Assembly (NCBI RefSeq): GCF_023556335.1
Contig: NZ_JAIKTS010000005.1
Coordinates: forward strand, 1 to 64,000
Direction of reading: 5' to 3'
Origin: Stenotrophomonas mori
Lineage (GTDB): Bacteria > Pseudomonadota > Gammaproteobacteria > Xanthomonadales > Xanthomonadaceae
Length of the DNA stretch: 64,000 bases
How positions within the stretch are numbered: position 1 is the stretch's first letter; each line of letters begins with the position of its first letter. Positions 10,721-21,508 of this stretch are shown here, in pieces. Below the pieces are notes generated by a model. That model had not been told where the DNA came from, did not search any database, and worked only from the letters and a program-made list of their open reading frames with translations. Both the position numbers and the translations under genes were made by a program.

Positions 10721-12208
10721 TCAGCCGGCGCGGTCCAGCAGCCACTGGCTCAGCAGGCCGACCGGGCGGCCGGTGGCCATGCCGCGCTTGCCTTCGTCGC
10801 TGGCCACGCCGGCGATGTCCAGGTGCGCCCAGCGCTGGCCTTCGGCGAAGCGCGACAGGAAGCAGCCGGCGGTGATCGCACCGGCCCAGCGGCCGCCGAT
10901 GTTGTAGACGTCGGCGAAGCTCGAATCCAGCATCGGCTGGTACTCGTCCCACAGCGGCAGGCGCCAGGCGCGGTCGAACACGTGCTCGCCGGCGGCCAGC
11001 AGCTCGTCGGCCAGGTCGTCGTGCTTGCTCATCAGGCCGGCGGTCTGGTGGCCCAGGGCGACCATGCAGGCGCCGGTCAGGGTGGCGACGTCGATCAGCG
11101 CGGCCGGCTCGAAGCGCTGCGCGTAGGTCAGCGCGTCGCACAGGATCAGGCGACCCTCGGCGTCGGTGTTGCCGACTTCGATGGTCTTGCCGGACATCGA
11201 GGTGATCACGTCGGACGGGCGGTAGGCGTTGCCGTCGATGGCGTTCTCCACCGCCGGCACCACCACCACCAGGTTCAACGGCAGCCTGGCCTTCACGGCG
11301 GCCACGAAGGTGCCGATGACGTTGGCACCGCCGCACATGTCGTACTTCATCTCCTCGATGCCGCCCTGGGTCTTCAGGTTGACGCCGCCGGTGTCGAAGG
11401 TGATGCCCTTGCCGACCAGCACGTAGGGCTTGGCGGCGGCGCCGTCGGCCTGCGGCAGGCCGGTCCACTTCAGCACGACCAGGCGCGGGCGGTTGGCCGA
11501 CCCGCGGGCCACGGCCAGCAGCGAGCCCATGCCCAGGGCCTCCATCTGCTGCTCGTCCAGGATCTCGGCCTGCGCACCGTCATGTTCGGCGGCGAACGCG
11601 ACCGAGCTTTCCGCCAGGTAGGCCGGGGTGCACAGGTTCGGCGGCAGGTTGCCCAGCTCGCGGGCATATTCCACGCCGGCGGCAATGGCCTGGCCGTGGG
11701 CCAGCGCAGCGGTGTCGTCGCCGCTGACCGCCAGGGTTTCCAGGCCCGGGGCATCGGGTTTCTTCTGGCCCAGGGTGGCGCGGTAGCGGTAGCAGGCGTG
11801 GTCGGCGGCGATCACCGCCTGGCGGATGTTCCACGCGGCGTCACGGCCCTTCACGTCCAGCTCGGGCAGGGTGAGCAGCGCGCTGCGGGTGGCGCCGCTG
11901 CGCAGCGCCCGGGCGGCGTCGCCGACCGCCTTGATGTACTGGGCCGCGCCGAACCTGGCCGGTTCGCCCAGGCCCACCACCAGCACGCGCGGAGCGGCCA
12001 CGCCGGCCAGGTCATGCAGTACGGTGGTGCTGCCGGGCTTGCCGCCGATGTCGCCGCGCTCCACCAGCGCCGCGAGGCGGCCGCCGGACGCGCTGTCCAG
12101 CGCCTGCGCGGCCGGGGCCAGCGACTTGTCGGAAAAGGCGCCGACGATGACGCAATCGACGGTGGCGGAGGCCGGGGCGGCGTGGTTCAGGGTGAATTGC
12201 AGAGACAT
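10721..12208 (-). CDS. pepA: Leucyl aminopeptidase (M17)
   Basis: Cytosolic hexameric zinc/manganese aminopeptidase that removes N-terminal amino acids; in E. coli PepA is also the XerCD accessory DNA-binding protein at cer and a regulator of carAB. The 495-residue protein has a variable N-terminal domain and a conserved catalytic domain with [15 protein letters not shown] (metal ligands Lys and Asp), [14 protein letters not shown], and the signature NTDAEGRL at about residue 347. E in the last motif and the downstream arginine complete the site. Start is the ATG giving [10 protein letters not shown]. It is divergently transcribed from lptF with a 105-bp shared intergenic region, the classical arrangement in gammaproteobacteria. 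Confidence 0.97.
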   Translation of the reverse strand: MSLQFTLNHAAPASATVDCVIVGAFSDKSLAPAAQALDSASGGRLAALVERGDIGGKPGSTTVLHDLAGVAAPRVLVVGLGEPARFGAAQYIKAVGDAARALRSGATRSALLTLPELDVKGRDAAWNIRQAVIAADHACYRYRATLGQKKPDAPGLETLAVSGDDTAALAHGQAIAAGVEYARELGNLPPNLCTPAYLAESSVAFAAEHDGAQAEILDEQQMEALGMGSLLAVARGSANRPRLVVLKWTGLPQADGAAAKPYVLVGKGITFDTGGVNLKTQGGIEEMKYDMCGGANVIGTFVAAVKARLPLNLVVVVPAVENAIDGNAYRPSDVITSMSGKTIEVGNTDAEGRLILCDALTYAQRFEPAALIDVATLTGACMVALGHQTAGLMSKHDDLADELLAAGEHVFDRAWRLPLWDEYQPMLDSSFADVYNIGGRWAGAITAGCFLSRFAEGQRWAHLDIAGVASDEGKRGMATGRPVGLLSQWLLDRAG

Positions 12209-12233
12209 TGATCAGATTCCATTGCCAAATCCG

Positions 12234-12239
12234 TACAAT
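12234..12239 (+). promoter_or_regulatory. Putative -10 for lptF
   Basis: TACAAT in the pepA/lptF intergenic region, 74 nt before the lptF ATG. The same hexamer precedes purL (17350) and glyA (61945) here. No convincing -35 is visible at the usual distance, typical of xanthomonad promoters. Confidence 0.4.
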
Positions 12240-12313
12240 CGCGGACGGTTCCCGTCCCGCCAGACCGGCCGGGCGCGCCGCGAACGAAACCAAGAGTCTA
12301 AACCACCCACCCC

Positions 12314-13396
12314 ATGGCGAAGCTTGACCGCTACCTGCTGAGCGACTTCATCCAGAGCTTCCTGGCCACCCTGGCGGTCCTGCTGGTGGTGAGCGTGGGC
12401 GGGGTCCTGGTGGACATCCTGGGGCGCATCGCCGACGGCCGCATGCCGGCCGGGCTGCTGCTGTCGCAGCTGGGCCTGCAGTTCATCGTCTACCTGCCGA
12501 TCATCCTGCCGCTGGCCCTGCTGCTGGGCCTGTCGCTGGCCATCGCCCGGCTCTACCGGGACTCGGAGATGGCGGTGCTGACCGCGGTGGGGGTCGGCCC
12601 CCGGCGCCTGCTGCGGCCGATCCTGGCGGTGGTGGCCCCGGTGGTGGGGATCGTCGGCGCCTGTTCGCTGTGGCTGGGGCCCTGGGCCGACCGCACCAGC
12701 GAGGCGATGATCGACCGCGCCAGCCGCAGCGTGGCCCTGGCCGGGCTGGAGCCGGGGCGTTTCACGCCGCTGTCCGGCGGCGGCATCGTGTACCTGTCCT
12801 CGCTCAGCGAGGACGGCCGGACCATGGGGCGGGTGTTCATGCAGCGGCAGAAGGACGGGCGCATCGACGTGGTCACCGCCAAGCAGGGCGCGATGCGCCT
12901 GGGCGAGGACCGCGAACGCTACCTGCGGCTGGAGGACGGCTACCGCGTCGAAGGCCCCGCCGACGGCGCGCTGGACTACCGCCTGATGCGCTATGCCAGC
13001 AATGAAGTGGCCCTGCCCGACCGCGACGAGCCGGTCGGCAAGGACGATCCGGAGATGCTGCCGACACTGCGCCTGCTGGGCGATCCGCGGCCGGAGGCGC
13101 AGGCCCAGCTGCATTGGCGGATCACCCCGCCGCTGCTGGCGCTGGCCTTCGCGCTGCTGACCCTGCCGCTGTCGCGCAGCGCGCCGCGGCAGCAGCGCTA
13201 CGGGCGGATCATGCTGGCCTTCCTGGCGTACGTGGTCGGCATCAACCTGATGATCCTCGGCCGCCAGTGGCTGAGCGCGGGCAAGCTGCCGGCGGTGGCC
13301 GGCATGTGGTGGCTGAGCCTGCCGCTGCTGCTGCTGGCCGGCTGGCTGTATGCCCGCGACGGGCGGCTCGGGCGCCGCCGGAGCACGGGCGCATGA
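12314..13396 (+). CDS. lptF: LPS export ABC transporter permease LptF
   Basis: One of the two inner-membrane permeases of the LptB2FG complex that extracts lipopolysaccharide from the inner membrane and passes it to LptC. The 360-residue protein has the YjgP/YjgQ architecture: three N-terminal helices (DFIQSFLATLAVLLVVSVGG region, about 10-110), a periplasmic beta-jellyroll domain (about 130-265) that docks the LptC/LptA bridge, and three C-terminal helices. RYLLSDF at the start and SRSAPRQQRYG before the last helices are family features. Its stop overlaps the ATG of lptG (ATGA), so the two subunits are translationally coupled. Confidence 0.95.
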   Translation: MAKLDRYLLSDFIQSFLATLAVLLVVSVGGVLVDILGRIADGRMPAGLLLSQLGLQFIVYLPIILPLALLLGLSLAIARLYRDSEMAVLTAVGVGPRRLLRPILAVVAPVVGIVGACSLWLGPWADRTSEAMIDRASRSVALAGLEPGRFTPLSGGGIVYLSSLSEDGRTMGRVFMQRQKDGRIDVVTAKQGAMRLGEDRERYLRLEDGYRVEGPADGALDYRLMRYASNEVALPDRDEPVGKDDPEMLPTLRLLGDPRPEAQAQLHWRITPPLLALAFALLTLPLSRSAPRQQRYGRIMLAFLAYVVGINLMILGRQWLSAGKLPAVAGMWWLSLPLLLLAGWLYARDGRLGRRRSTGA

Positions 13397-14499
13397 CCCT
13401 GCGCCCGCGCATCCACGATGTCTATGTCGGCCGCGCCGTGCTCGGCGCGGTGCTGCTGGTGTGGGTCGTGCTGCTGGGGCTGGACGCGCTGTTGTCGCTG
13501 TCCGGCGAGGTGCGCAACATCGGTACCGGCAGCTACACCTTCGGGCACGCCCTGGCCTGGACCGCCTACACGGTGCCGCGCCGCGCCTACACCCTGTTCC
13601 CGATGGCCGCGGTGATCGGCGCGCTGATGGGCCTGGGCCAGCTGGCGGCGACCTCCGAACTCACCGCGCTGCGGGCGCTGGGGCTGTCGCGCCGGCGCAT
13701 CGCCTTCTCGGTCGCCATCGCGCTGTCGCTGCTCACCGTGCTGATGGTGGTCAACGGCGAGACGCTGGCGCCGCGGGCACAGGAAAAGGCCGACGCGCTC
13801 AAGGCCAGCGCCAAGTCCGACACCGACATCGCCATGGCCCGCTACTTCGGCCTCTGGGCGCGCGAAGGCAACACCTTCCTCAACGTGCAGAGCGGCGAGG
13901 AGCAGCTGCTGGACGACGGGCGCACGCGCCTGCTGCTGCACGAGGTGCGCCTGTACACGCTGGACGAGGAAGGCCGCCTGGCGCAGTTGACGCATGCGCA
14001 GAGCGCGCGCCACGACGACGACGGCTGGACCCTGCACAACGTCCGCCACGACCGCTTCGGCGAACGCTCGGTCACGCGCGAGAGCGTGGACAGCGAGCGC
14101 TGGGACTCGGCGCTGGACGCGGCGGTGGTGGTGTCCGGGCTGTCGCGGCCGCGCAGCCTGAGCGCCGCCGAGCTGCGCACCAGCATCGAATACCGCCGGC
14201 GCAACGGCCTGGACGCGCGCGACTACGAAGACACCTACTGGGGCCGCTGGTTCTACCCGGTCAACGTCCTGGCCCTGTGCCTGGCCGCGGTGCCCTTCGC
14301 CTTCGGCTCGCTGCGCAGCGGCGGCATGGGCAAGCGGCTGTTCCTGGGCATGCTGTTCGCGCTGGGCTTCCTGCTGCTGCAGATGTTCTTCGGGCGCATG
14401 GCCGGCGCGCTCAAGTTCGACTACCGCCTGGCCTACGCGCTGCCGCCGGTGGTGATGCTGGCGGTGTCCAGCTGGCTGTTCAGGCGCCGCTCGAGCTGA
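13393..14499 (+). CDS. lptG: LPS export ABC transporter permease LptG
   Basis: Second permease subunit of LptB2FG. The 368-residue protein shows the same fold as LptF: helix one in AVLGAVLLVWVVLLGLDALL, helices two and three near residues 60-125, the periplasmic jellyroll (about 135-270), and three C-terminal helices. TSELTALRALGLSRRRIAFS is the coupling helix that contacts the LptB ATPase, a strongly conserved LptG segment. The start is the ATG at 13393, overlapping the lptF stop. The last 20 bp overlap the 3' end of the convergent RDD gene. LptB and LptC are not in this window. Confidence 0.95.
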   Translation: MTLRPRIHDVYVGRAVLGAVLLVWVVLLGLDALLSLSGEVRNIGTGSYTFGHALAWTAYTVPRRAYTLFPMAAVIGALMGLGQLAATSELTALRALGLSRRRIAFSVAIALSLLTVLMVVNGETLAPRAQEKADALKASAKSDTDIAMARYFGLWAREGNTFLNVQSGEEQLLDDGRTRLLLHEVRLYTLDEEGRLAQLTHAQSARHDDDGWTLHNVRHDRFGERSVTRESVDSERWDSALDAAVVVSGLSRPRSLSAAELRTSIEYRRRNGLDARDYEDTYWGRWFYPVNVLALCLAAVPFAFGSLRSGGMGKRLFLGMLFALGFLLLQMFFGRMAGALKFDYRLAYALPPVVMLAVSSWLFRRRSS

Positions 14500-14968
14500 C
14501 GCCCGGCGGCCGGGGACGGTGGACCAGGCGGGTGCCGCTCAGGCGGTCGTGCAGGGTCAATCCCTGCCGGTCCAGCAGCGCCCACCAGAATCCCAGGCCG
14601 CCGCACAGCAGCGACAGCGTGCCGACCGCATAGCGCCCCCACAGCGCGCCCATCGATGCCGCGCCGTCGGCGCCGTGCACGTGCAGCCGCCAGGGACGCA
14701 TGCCCAGCGTCTGCCCGCCGCGTTTCCAGCTCAACGTCGCATACAGCCCGGCGACCGCCCAGCAGCCCAGCCACAGCAGCCATTGCAGCGGGCTGTACGG
14801 GGCGATGTTGTGGCGGGCATCGCCGCTCAGCGCCACGTCCAGCAGCGTGAACGGCACCGCGGTCAGCATCCACAGCGCCAGCACCGGCCACAGGTCGTAG
14901 AACAGGGCCAGCAGGCGCCGCAGCAGCAGCGGCGGGGTGCGGAGCGGGGTGTCGGCGGTGGCGCTCAT
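14480..14968 (-). CDS. RDD family membrane protein
   Basis: A 162-residue protein with the RDD domain. The family's Arg-Asp motif appears in [17 protein letters not shown] (about 17-33), followed by two further hydrophobic segments near 64-84 and 109-130, and the conserved [13 protein letters not shown] and [11 protein letters not shown] blocks. RDD proteins are small inner-membrane proteins of mostly unknown role; some are sodium/proton antiporters. It is convergent with lptG and overlaps its last 20 bp; upstream it is divergent from xerD. Confidence 0.85.
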   Translation of the reverse strand: MSATADTPLRTPPLLLRRLLALFYDLWPVLALWMLTAVPFTLLDVALSGDARHNIAPYSPLQWLLWLGCWAVAGLYATLSWKRGGQTLGMRPWRLHVHGADGAASMGALWGRYAVGTLSLLCGGLGFWWALLDRQGLTLHDRLSGTRLVHRPRPPGVSSSGA

Positions 14969-15026
14969 CGGGCGAGCATACGGGCTGCGGCCGGCGATGT
15001 GGATGGGCGGCGGCGCCGGCAGGCTC

Positions 15027-15039
15027 TATCCTGCGGGCG
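15027..15039 (+). promoter_or_regulatory. Putative -10 giving a leaderless xerD mRNA
   Basis: TATCCT at 15027-15032 fits a TANNNT -10 element; the next seven bases (GCGGGCG) lead straight to the xerD ATG at 15040. No Shine-Dalgarno sequence is present, so the mRNA probably begins at the start codon. Confidence 0.45.
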
Positions 15040-16026
15040 ATGGAACCGCCCTCCACCGCCGCCGAACGCCGCCGCCGGGTGATGCAGCTGCCCGCGCTGG
15101 ACGCACGCGACGGCGCCGACATCCAGCGCTTTCTCGATGCGCTCTGGGCCGAGCAGGGGCTGGCGCGCGCGACCCTGGACAGCTACCGCCGCGACCTGGA
15201 GGGACTGGCGCGCTGGCTGGCCGCGGAGGCCGGCGACGGCACGCGGCTGGCGACCACCGACCGCGCCGGGTTGTTCGGCTACCTGGCCTGGCGCACGCGC
15301 CATGGCTGGTCGCCGCGCAGCAACGCGCGGCTGCTGTCGGCGCTGCGCGCGTTCTTCGGCCATTGCCTGCGGCGCGGCGAGCGCAGCGACGATCCGTCCG
15401 CGCTGCTGGCGCCGCCGAAGCTGCCGCGGCCGCTGCCCAAGGCCCTGGCCGAAAGCCAGGTCGAGGCCCTGCTGGCCGCGCCGGATACCACCACCCCGGA
15501 GGGCCTGCGCGACCGTGCGATGCTCGAACTGATGTATGCCGCCGGCCTGCGCGTCAGCGAGCTGGTGGACCTGCCGGCCACTGCCGTGAACCTGCGCCAG
15601 GGCGTGCTGCGGGTGACGGGCAAGGGCAGCCGCGAGCGCCTGGTGCCGCTGGGCGAGGAATCCCGGCACTGGCTGGAGCGCTACCTGGCGCAGTCGCGTC
15701 CGCTGCTGGTGGCCGGCAAGGCGGTGCAGGCCACCGTCCACGGGCAGGTGCCGCTGTTCCTGGGCGCGTCGCGCAAGCCCTTGAGCCGCCAGCAGTTCTG
15801 GTCGCTGGTGAAGGCCTGCGCGGTGGTGGCGGGGATCGACCCGGCGCGGGTCAGCCCGCACGGCCTGCGGCACAGCTTCGCCACCCACCTGCTCAACCAC
15901 GGCGCCGACCTGCGCGCGCTGCAGATGCTGCTCGGCCACAGCTCGCTGTCCACCACCCAGATCTACACCCTGGTCGCGCGCGAGCACCTGCAGAAGCTGC
16001 ACCGCCGGCATCACCCCAGGGGGTGA
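15040..16026 (+). CDS. xerD: Tyrosine recombinase XerD
   Basis: Site-specific recombinase that, with XerC, resolves chromosome dimers at dif during division. The 328-residue protein has the N-terminal SAM-like core-binding domain (about 24-112) and the catalytic domain with all active residues: R171 (AGLRVSELV), K195 (TGKGSRER), H274 and R277 ([12 protein letters not shown]), H300 (LLGHSSLS) and the nucleophile Y309 (TTQIYTLV). XerD rather than XerC is supported by [24 protein letters not shown] text. XerD is usually about 298 residues; the first 20-25 residues here are arginine-rich and extra, so a start at the ATG 15082 is possible, but the promoter signal favours 15040. Confidence 0.93.
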   Translation: MEPPSTAAERRRRVMQLPALDARDGADIQRFLDALWAEQGLARATLDSYRRDLEGLARWLAAEAGDGTRLATTDRAGLFGYLAWRTRHGWSPRSNARLLSALRAFFGHCLRRGERSDDPSALLAPPKLPRPLPKALAESQVEALLAAPDTTTPEGLRDRAMLELMYAAGLRVSELVDLPATAVNLRQGVLRVTGKGSRERLVPLGEESRHWLERYLAQSRPLLVAGKAVQATVHGQVPLFLGASRKPLSRQQFWSLVKACAVVAGIDPARVSPHGLRHSFATHLLNHGADLRALQMLLGHSSLSTTQIYTLVAREHLQKLHRRHHPRG

Positions 16027-16453
16027 GCCGGGCCGCCCGCGCACCGATGGCGCATGGCCTGGTGAACGCCCGGCCGCGTCCGGCGGGACGCTGGACGTCG
16101 GCAGCCCCATCGCGCCACGCCCGGGCCCGCCCGCAGCCGGGGAGGCTTGCGGCGGAGTCCGGGGCCGGCAGCGCCGGGCATCGCGGGCCGAGCGTGTCCG
16201 GGAGGCCCCACGGGCACCGCCCGCCCGGCGAACGCGCGCAGTGCCACGGTCCTGCGGCCGCGGGCAGGATCGCGCGGAGATGGCAGCCCTGCTGCGCCGA
16301 CCCGCGCAGCGGCGCGGCACCCGGGCGCAGGCCCCGGCGGGAAGTGGCCGGGGCGGGGAGGCTGGCGCTGCCGCCCCGGGCCCCTGGACGCTCCCGGTCA
16401 CCGGGTATGCGAGAATCGCCCGGTTTTCCGCCTCCTTTTTCCCTGGATTCCCC
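16027..16453. other. Gene-free, very GC-rich spacer before the DsbC-like gene
   Basis: About 430 bp between xerD and the DsbC-like gene. It is among the most GC-rich parts of the window and has only spurious open frames. The last 60 bp (GAGAAT near 16409, then a pyrimidine-rich tract) may hold the promoter of the next gene. I see no clear terminator for xerD. Confidence 0.5.
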
Positions 16454-17221
16454 ATGCTCCGAATCGTCTTCGCCGTGCTGCTCGGCGCGATCAGCCTGAC
16501 CGCCTGCGCGCAGCAGAGCGCCGCCCCCGCGGCCGCGGGCCCCGGCGATGCGGCCGTCGAAAAGCGGGTGCGCGATGCGCTCAAGCAGCTGGATCCGGAC
16601 TTCAACCCCGAATACATCGGCGCGGCGCCGTTCCCCGGGTTCCGGGAAGTGGTGGTGTCCGGCCAGGTGCTGTACGTCACCGACGACGGCCGCTACCTGA
16701 TGCAGTCGCAGCCCTACGACATCGAGCGGCGCGCGATGGCCACCAGCGAAGGGCTGCTGACGCACCGCCGCGGCCTGCTGGCGACCCTGCCGCATTCGGA
16801 CCGGATCGTGTTCGCGCCGCCGAATGCGCGCTACACGGTCAGCGTGTTCACCGACGTCGAGTGCGGCTACTGCCGCAAGCTGCACCAGGACATCGCCGAG
16901 CTGAACCGCCAGGGGATCGCGGTGGAGTACCTGGCATTCCCGCGGATGGGACTGGGCAGCAAGGACTACACCGACATGATCTCGGTGTGGTGCGCCAGCG
17001 ACCGCAAGGCGGCGCTGACCGCGGCCAAGTCCGGGCGGCCGGTGGCGCCGGGCAACTGCACCAACCCGGTGGCGATGCAGTACCGCGTGGGCCAGCAGCT
17101 GGGGGTCAACGGCACCCCGGCGATCTTCGCCGCCGACGGCAGCCAGCTGGGCGGCTACCTGCCCCCGGCGCAGCTCAAGGCGGCGCTGGATCGGCTGCCC
17201 GGCGCCGCCGCCGGCCGCTGA
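16454..17221 (+). CDS. DsbC-like thiol:disulfide isomerase, probable lipoprotein
   Basis: A 255-residue exported protein of the DsbC/DsbG family, which shuffles wrong disulfides in periplasmic proteins. Residues about 33-100 match the N-terminal dimerisation domain and about 125-250 the thioredoxin-like domain with active site C137-G-Y-C140 ([11 protein letters not shown]) and the cis-proline in NGTPAIF. A second cysteine pair (VWCASD and GNCTNP) corresponds to the structural disulfide of DsbC. The N-terminus ends in SLTAC at residue 18, a good lipobox, so this member may be membrane-anchored, whereas E. coli DsbC is soluble. Both fimbrial systems here secrete disulfide-bonded subunits and would benefit from it, which is inference. 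Confidence 0.9.
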   Translation: MLRIVFAVLLGAISLTACAQQSAAPAAAGPGDAAVEKRVRDALKQLDPDFNPEYIGAAPFPGFREVVVSGQVLYVTDDGRYLMQSQPYDIERRAMATSEGLLTHRRGLLATLPHSDRIVFAPPNARYTVSVFTDVECGYCRKLHQDIAELNRQGIAVEYLAFPRMGLGSKDYTDMISVWCASDRKAALTAAKSGRPVAPGNCTNPVAMQYRVGQQLGVNGTPAIFAADGSQLGGYLPPAQLKAALDRLPGAAAGR

Positions 17222-17349
17222 CCCGGACCGGAGGCGTCGGCCGGCCACGCCACAGGCATCGGTCCCGGCGGCCACGGGCGGGTGCCCGGCCGGTGCCGGG
17301 CAGGTGCGGCGGCGACCGCCCGCCGGACCCGGCAAGGGGCCGGCTCCAG

Positions 17350-17355
17350 TACAAT
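17350..17355 (+). promoter_or_regulatory. Putative -10 for purL
   Basis: TACAAT 32 nt before the purL ATG, in the same GGCGGGC context as other -10 boxes here. Just upstream, an 8-bp hairpin (TGCCCGGC 17283-17290 with 17295-17302) may terminate the previous gene, but it lacks a U-tract. I do not see a PurR-type operator. Confidence 0.4.
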
Positions 17356-17387
17356 GGCGGGCCGATTCCCACCATGGTTTCCCGGAC

Positions 17388-20300
17388 ATGATCGTCCTCG
17401 AGGGCGCAGCCGCCCTTTCGCCGTTCCGCCGCGAACGGCTTGAATCCCGCCTGCAGTCCATCGCCGCCGACCTGCGCATCACCGGGGCCTGGCACGTCTA
17501 CTTCACCCAGGCCGCCGACCCCGGCGCGGTCGACACGGCCGTGCTCGGGCGCATCCTGCAGGGCCAGCCGCAGGCGGCCGGACGCGACGCCGGCGCGGTC
17601 TCGCGCTATGTGGTGCCGCGGCTGGGCACGCTGTCGCCCTGGTCCAGCAAGGCCACCGAGCTGGTGCGCGGCGCCGGCCTGCCGATCCAGCGCGTCGAGC
17701 GCGGTACCCGCATCGACCTGTGCGGCTGGCCGGCCGATCCGGCGCAGCAGGCCGCGGTGGCCAGGCTGCTGCACGACCCGATGACCCAGTCGCTGCTGGA
17801 GGACATCGGCGACGCCCGGGCGCTGTTCGCGCACCTGGCCCGCGGCCAGCTCGAACGCATCGCCCTGGACGACCTGGAGGCGGCCAACCGGCGCCTGGGC
17901 CTGGCCCTGGCCGAGGACGAGATCGACTACCTGCGCCAGCGCTACGGCGAGCTGGGCCGCGACCCGTCCGACGTCGAGTTGATGATGTTCGCGCAGGCCA
18001 ACTCCGAGCACTGCCGGCACAAGATCTTCAACGCCAGCTGGACCATCGACGGCGTCGAGCAGGACCGCTCGCTGTTCCGGATGATCAAGCACACCCACCA
18101 GCAGACGCCGCAGTACACGCTCAGCGCCTACAGCGACAACGCCGCGGTGGTCGAGGGCGCGCCGGCCGCGCGCTACCGCCCGGATCCGGCCAGCGGCAGG
18201 TACCGCAGCGAAGCGGTGGTGCCCAGCGCCTTCCAGATCAAGGTGGAAACCCACAACCACCCGACCGCGATCGCGCCGTTCCCGGGCGCGGCGACCGGCG
18301 CCGGCGGCGAGATCCGCGACGAGGGCGCGACCGGCCGCGGCGGCAAGCCCAAGGCCGGGCTGACCGGCTTCTCGGTCTCGCACCTGCGCATCCCGGCGCT
18401 GCCACAGCCCTGGGAAGCGCCGCGCGCGCTGAACCCGCGCATGGCCCCGGCGCTGGAGATCATGCTCGACGGCCCGCTGGGCGGGGCGGCCTTCAACAAC
18501 GAGTTCGGCCGCCCGAACCTGCTGGGCTATTTCCGCAGCTTCGAGCTGCCGGAGGACGGCATCACCCGCGCCTACGACAAGCCGATCATGCTGGCCGGCG
18601 GCCTGGGGGCGATCGACCGCGTGCAGGTGGACAAGCTGCCGCTGCAGGAGGGTGATGTGGTCATCGTGCTCGGCGGCCCGGCGATGCTGATCGGCCTGGG
18701 CGGCGGTGCCGCCTCGTCGGTGGCCTCCGGCGAGAGCGCCGAGGACCTGGATTTCGCCAGCGTGCAGCGCGACAACCCGGAGATGGAGCGCCGCTGCCAG
18801 GAAGTGATCGACCGGTGCGTGGCCATGGGCGGCGACAACCCGATCAAGTTCTTCCATGACGTCGGTGCCGGCGGCCTGTCTAACGCGATCCCGGAGCTGC
18901 TGCATGACTCCGGCGTCGGCGGGGTGATCGACCTGCGCAAGGTGCCCACCGACGATCCGTCGCTGTCGCCGCTGGAACTGTGGTGCAACGAGTCGCAGGA
19001 ACGCTACGTGCTGGGCATTCCCGCCGCGCGCCTGGCCGAGTTCGGCGCCCTCTGCGCGCGCGAGCGCTGCCCGTTCGCCGCGGTCGGCATCGCCACCGCC
19101 GAGCAGCGCCTGGTCGTGGCCTACGGCGCGGCCCCGGGCAACATCCCGGCCGATGCCCCGATCGACCTGCCGATGGACGTGCTGTTCGGCAAGGCGCCGA
19201 AGATGCACCGCGAAAGCACGCACCCGCCGGCGCCCCGCTGGCCGGCGCTGAAGACCGCCGGCATCGACCTGCGCGAGGCGGGCCTGCGCGTGCTCGCGCA
19301 TCCCACCGTGGCCGCCAAGAACTTCCTGGTGACCATCGGCGACCGCAGCGTCGGCGGCCTGACCGCGCGCGAGCAGATGATCGGCCCCTGGCAGCTGCCG
19401 ATGGCCGACGTGGCCATCACCCTGGCCGGTTTCGACACCTACGCCGGCGAAGCGATGGCGCTGGGCGAGCGCACCCCGCTGGCCCTGCTCAATGCCGCCG
19501 CATCGGCACGCATGGCGGTGGGCGAAGCCATCACCAACCTGTGCGCCGCGCCGGTGACCGCGCTGGATACGATCAAGCTGTCGGCGAACTGGATGGCCGC
19601 CTGCGGCCACGAGGGCGAGGACGCGCTGCTGTACGACGCGGTCAAGGCGGTGGGCATGGAACTGTGCCCGCAGCTGGACATCAGCATCCCGGTGGGCAAG
19701 GACTCGCTGTCGATGCAGGCGCAGTGGCAGGCCGAGGGCAAAACCGAGAAGTCGGTGTCGCCGGTGTCGCTGGTGATCTCGGCGTTCGCGCCGGTCGCCG
19801 ATGCGCGCGGCCAGCTGACCCCGCTGCTCGACCGCGAGGCGGAAAGCGAGCTGTGGCTGATCGGCCTGGGCGCCGGCAAGCAGCGCCTGGGCGGGTCGAT
19901 CCTGGCGCAGACCCAGGCCGACCACAGCGCCCTGCCGGCCTTCGCCGGCGAGGTGCCGGACCTGGACGATCCGCAGCGCCTGCGGGCCTTCTTCGAGCTG
20001 ATCCGCGATGCACGCGAGGCCGGCCTGCTGCTGGCCTACCACGACCGCAGCGACGGCGGCGCTTTCGCCACCCTGTGCGAGATGTCCTTCGCTTCGCGCC
20101 TGGGGCTGGACATCGTGCTTGACGCCTGGGGCGACGATCCGTTCCGCAGCCTGTTCAACGAAGAGCTTGGCGCGGTCGTGCAGATCGCCCGCGAGGACCG
20201 TGCCGCGTTCGCCGACCTGGTCGAGCGCCACGCCCTGACCGAATGCGCACAGCGCATCGCCCGGCCCACCACCGCGCCGACGGTGCGGGTGCAGCTGGGC

Positions 20301-21269
20301 GGCGACAGCCTGGCCGAATGGCGCTGGGAAGAGCTGTTCGATGCCTGGTGGTCGGTGACGCACGCGATGCAGCGGTTGCGCGACAACCCCGACGCCGCCG
20401 ACCAGGAACACGCCGTCGCGCGCCGTTTCAGCGCACCCGGGCTCAAGCCCAAGCTGGCATTCGACCCCGCCGAGGATGTCGCCGCGCCGTTCATCGCCAG
20501 CGGTGCGCGGCCGAAGGTCGCGATCCTGCGCGAGCAGGGCGTGAACGGCCAGATCGAGATGGCCAACATCTTCGAGCGCGCCGGGTTCGACGCCTACGAC
20601 GTGCACATGAGCGATCTGATCGAAGGCCGCACGCGGTTGTCCGATTTCCGTGGCCTGGCCGCCTGTGGCGGCTTCAGCTACGGCGACGTGCTCGGCGCCG
20701 GCCGCGGCTGGGCCACGTCGGTCCTGGAGCGTCCGGCCCTGCGCGAGGCGTTCGCCGCGTTCTTCGCGCGCGCGGACACCTTCGCGCTGGGCGTGTGCAA
20801 CGGCTGCCAGATGATGAGCCAGCTCAAGGACATCATTCCCGGCGCGGAGCACTGGCCGGTGTTCCTGCGCAACCGCAGCGAGCAGTTCGAGGCTCGCACC
20901 GCATTGCTGGAGGTGGTGGAGTCGCCGTCGATCCTGCTGCGCGGCATGGCCGGTTCGCGGTTGCCGGTGGCGGTGGCCCACGGCGAGGGCCGTGCGGCCT
21001 TCGCCAGCCCGGTGGACCAGGCCGCGGCGCGGGTCGCGCTGCGCTACGTCGATGGCGACGGGCGCGTGGCCGAGACGTATCCGCTCAACCCGAACGGGTC
21101 GCCGGACGGCATCACCGGCCTGACCACCGCCGACGGCCGGGCGACCATCCTGATGCCGCATCCGGAGCGCACCCCGCGCAGCCTCAACCTGAGCTGGGCG
21201 CCGCCGGCCTGGGGCGAGGATTCGCCGTGGCTGCGCATGTTCCGCAACGCGCGGGTGTGGTGCGGCTGA
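17388..21269 (+). CDS. purL: Phosphoribosylformylglycinamidine synthase
   Basis: Large single-chain FGAM synthase of purine biosynthesis: FGAR plus glutamine and ATP gives FGAM. The 1293-residue protein has the full gammaproteobacterial form: PurS-like N-terminal domain, linker, two AIRS-type ATP-binding halves, and a C-terminal class I glutamine amidotransferase domain. Seen motifs include the substrate loop in [21 protein letters not shown] text, [19 protein letters not shown], and the nucleophile C1137 in [13 protein letters not shown] with the His/Glu pair in MPHPERTPR. The start giving [10 protein letters not shown] is the family start; a 28-codon upstream extension is not. It is monocistronic. 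Confidence 0.98.
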   Translation: MIVLEGAAALSPFRRERLESRLQSIAADLRITGAWHVYFTQAADPGAVDTAVLGRILQGQPQAAGRDAGAVSRYVVPRLGTLSPWSSKATELVRGAGLPIQRVERGTRIDLCGWPADPAQQAAVARLLHDPMTQSLLEDIGDARALFAHLARGQLERIALDDLEAANRRLGLALAEDEIDYLRQRYGELGRDPSDVELMMFAQANSEHCRHKIFNASWTIDGVEQDRSLFRMIKHTHQQTPQYTLSAYSDNAAVVEGAPAARYRPDPASGRYRSEAVVPSAFQIKVETHNHPTAIAPFPGAATGAGGEIRDEGATGRGGKPKAGLTGFSVSHLRIPALPQPWEAPRALNPRMAPALEIMLDGPLGGAAFNNEFGRPNLLGYFRSFELPEDGITRAYDKPIMLAGGLGAIDRVQVDKLPLQEGDVVIVLGGPAMLIGLGGGAASSVASGESAEDLDFASVQRDNPEMERRCQEVIDRCVAMGGDNPIKFFHDVGAGGLSNAIPELLHDSGVGGVIDLRKVPTDDPSLSPLELWCNESQERYVLGIPAARLAEFGALCARERCPFAAVGIATAEQRLVVAYGAAPGNIPADAPIDLPMDVLFGKAPKMHRESTHPPAPRWPALKTAGIDLREAGLRVLAHPTVAAKNFLVTIGDRSVGGLTAREQMIGPWQLPMADVAITLAGFDTYAGEAMALGERTPLALLNAAASARMAVGEAITNLCAAPVTALDTIKLSANWMAACGHEGEDALLYDAVKAVGMELCPQLDISIPVGKDSLSMQAQWQAEGKTEKSVSPVSLVISAFAPVADARGQLTPLLDREAESELWLIGLGAGKQRLGGSILAQTQADHSALPAFAGEVPDLDDPQRLRAFFELIRDAREAGLLLAYHDRSDGGAFATLCEMSFASRLGLDIVLDAWGDDPFRSLFNEELGAVVQIAREDRAAFADLVERHALTECAQRIARPTTAPTVRVQLGGDSLAEWRWEELFDAWWSVTHAMQRLRDNPDAADQEHAVARRFSAPGLKPKLAFDPAEDVAAPFIASGARPKVAILREQGVNGQIEMANIFERAGFDAYDVHMSDLIEGRTRLSDFRGLAACGGFSYGDVLGAGRGWATSVLERPALREAFAAFFARADTFALGVCNGCQMMSQLKDIIPGAEHWPVFLRNRSEQFEARTALLEVVESPSILLRGMAGSRLPVAVAHGEGRAAFASPVDQAAARVALRYVDGDGRVAETYPLNPNGSPDGITGLTTADGRATILMPHPERTPRSLNLSWAPPAWGEDSPWLRMFRNARVWCG

Positions 21270-21331
21270 GGCACGGCCTGCGCCCTGCATGGCCAGGCCG
21301 CCGGCCGCGGGTGACGCGGCACGGCGGCGTC

Positions 21332-21377
21332 TTTAGGAATCGTCCTACGGCGGTGGCCGGCCGCGCTTCCTAGACTT
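21332..21377 (+). promoter_or_regulatory. Bipartite activator/promoter element, copy A (adhesin promoter)
   Basis: Block one, TTTAGGAATCGTCCTA (21332-21347), holds the inverted repeat TAGGA-ATCG-TCCTA. After 18 nt comes block two, CTTCCTAG (21366-21373), which runs into a -10 hexamer TAGACT (21371-21376). The same blocks at the same distance occur at 30668 (plus strand) and, with two mismatches in block one, at 30642 (minus strand). There is no recognisable -35; block one would be centred near -43 from the inferred start of transcription (about 21383), the place for an activator. I infer binding by the LuxR-type regulator encoded at 22706. The leader (about 125 nt) carries a 7-bp hairpin at 21402-21419. 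Confidence 0.7.
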
Positions 21378-21508
21378 CTTCCCGACGATCTGAAACCGGT
21401 ACCCCTGCGACCGCAGGGGCTACCCGCTCGCTCCGCGGCTGCCGGCACCGCACCGGTGGCGGCCCGTCGGCGAGCGCTGGATGGCCGCTTGGCCGGGAAG
21501 GTGCCCCA

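Noticed and set aside
17175..21290. Very long open frame (over 1300 codons) on the minus strand opposite purL
   Set aside because: It is rich in His/Arg/Gly/Ala/Leu without domains, mirrors the codon phase of purL, and arises because GC-rich codon bias removes stops from the antisense frame.
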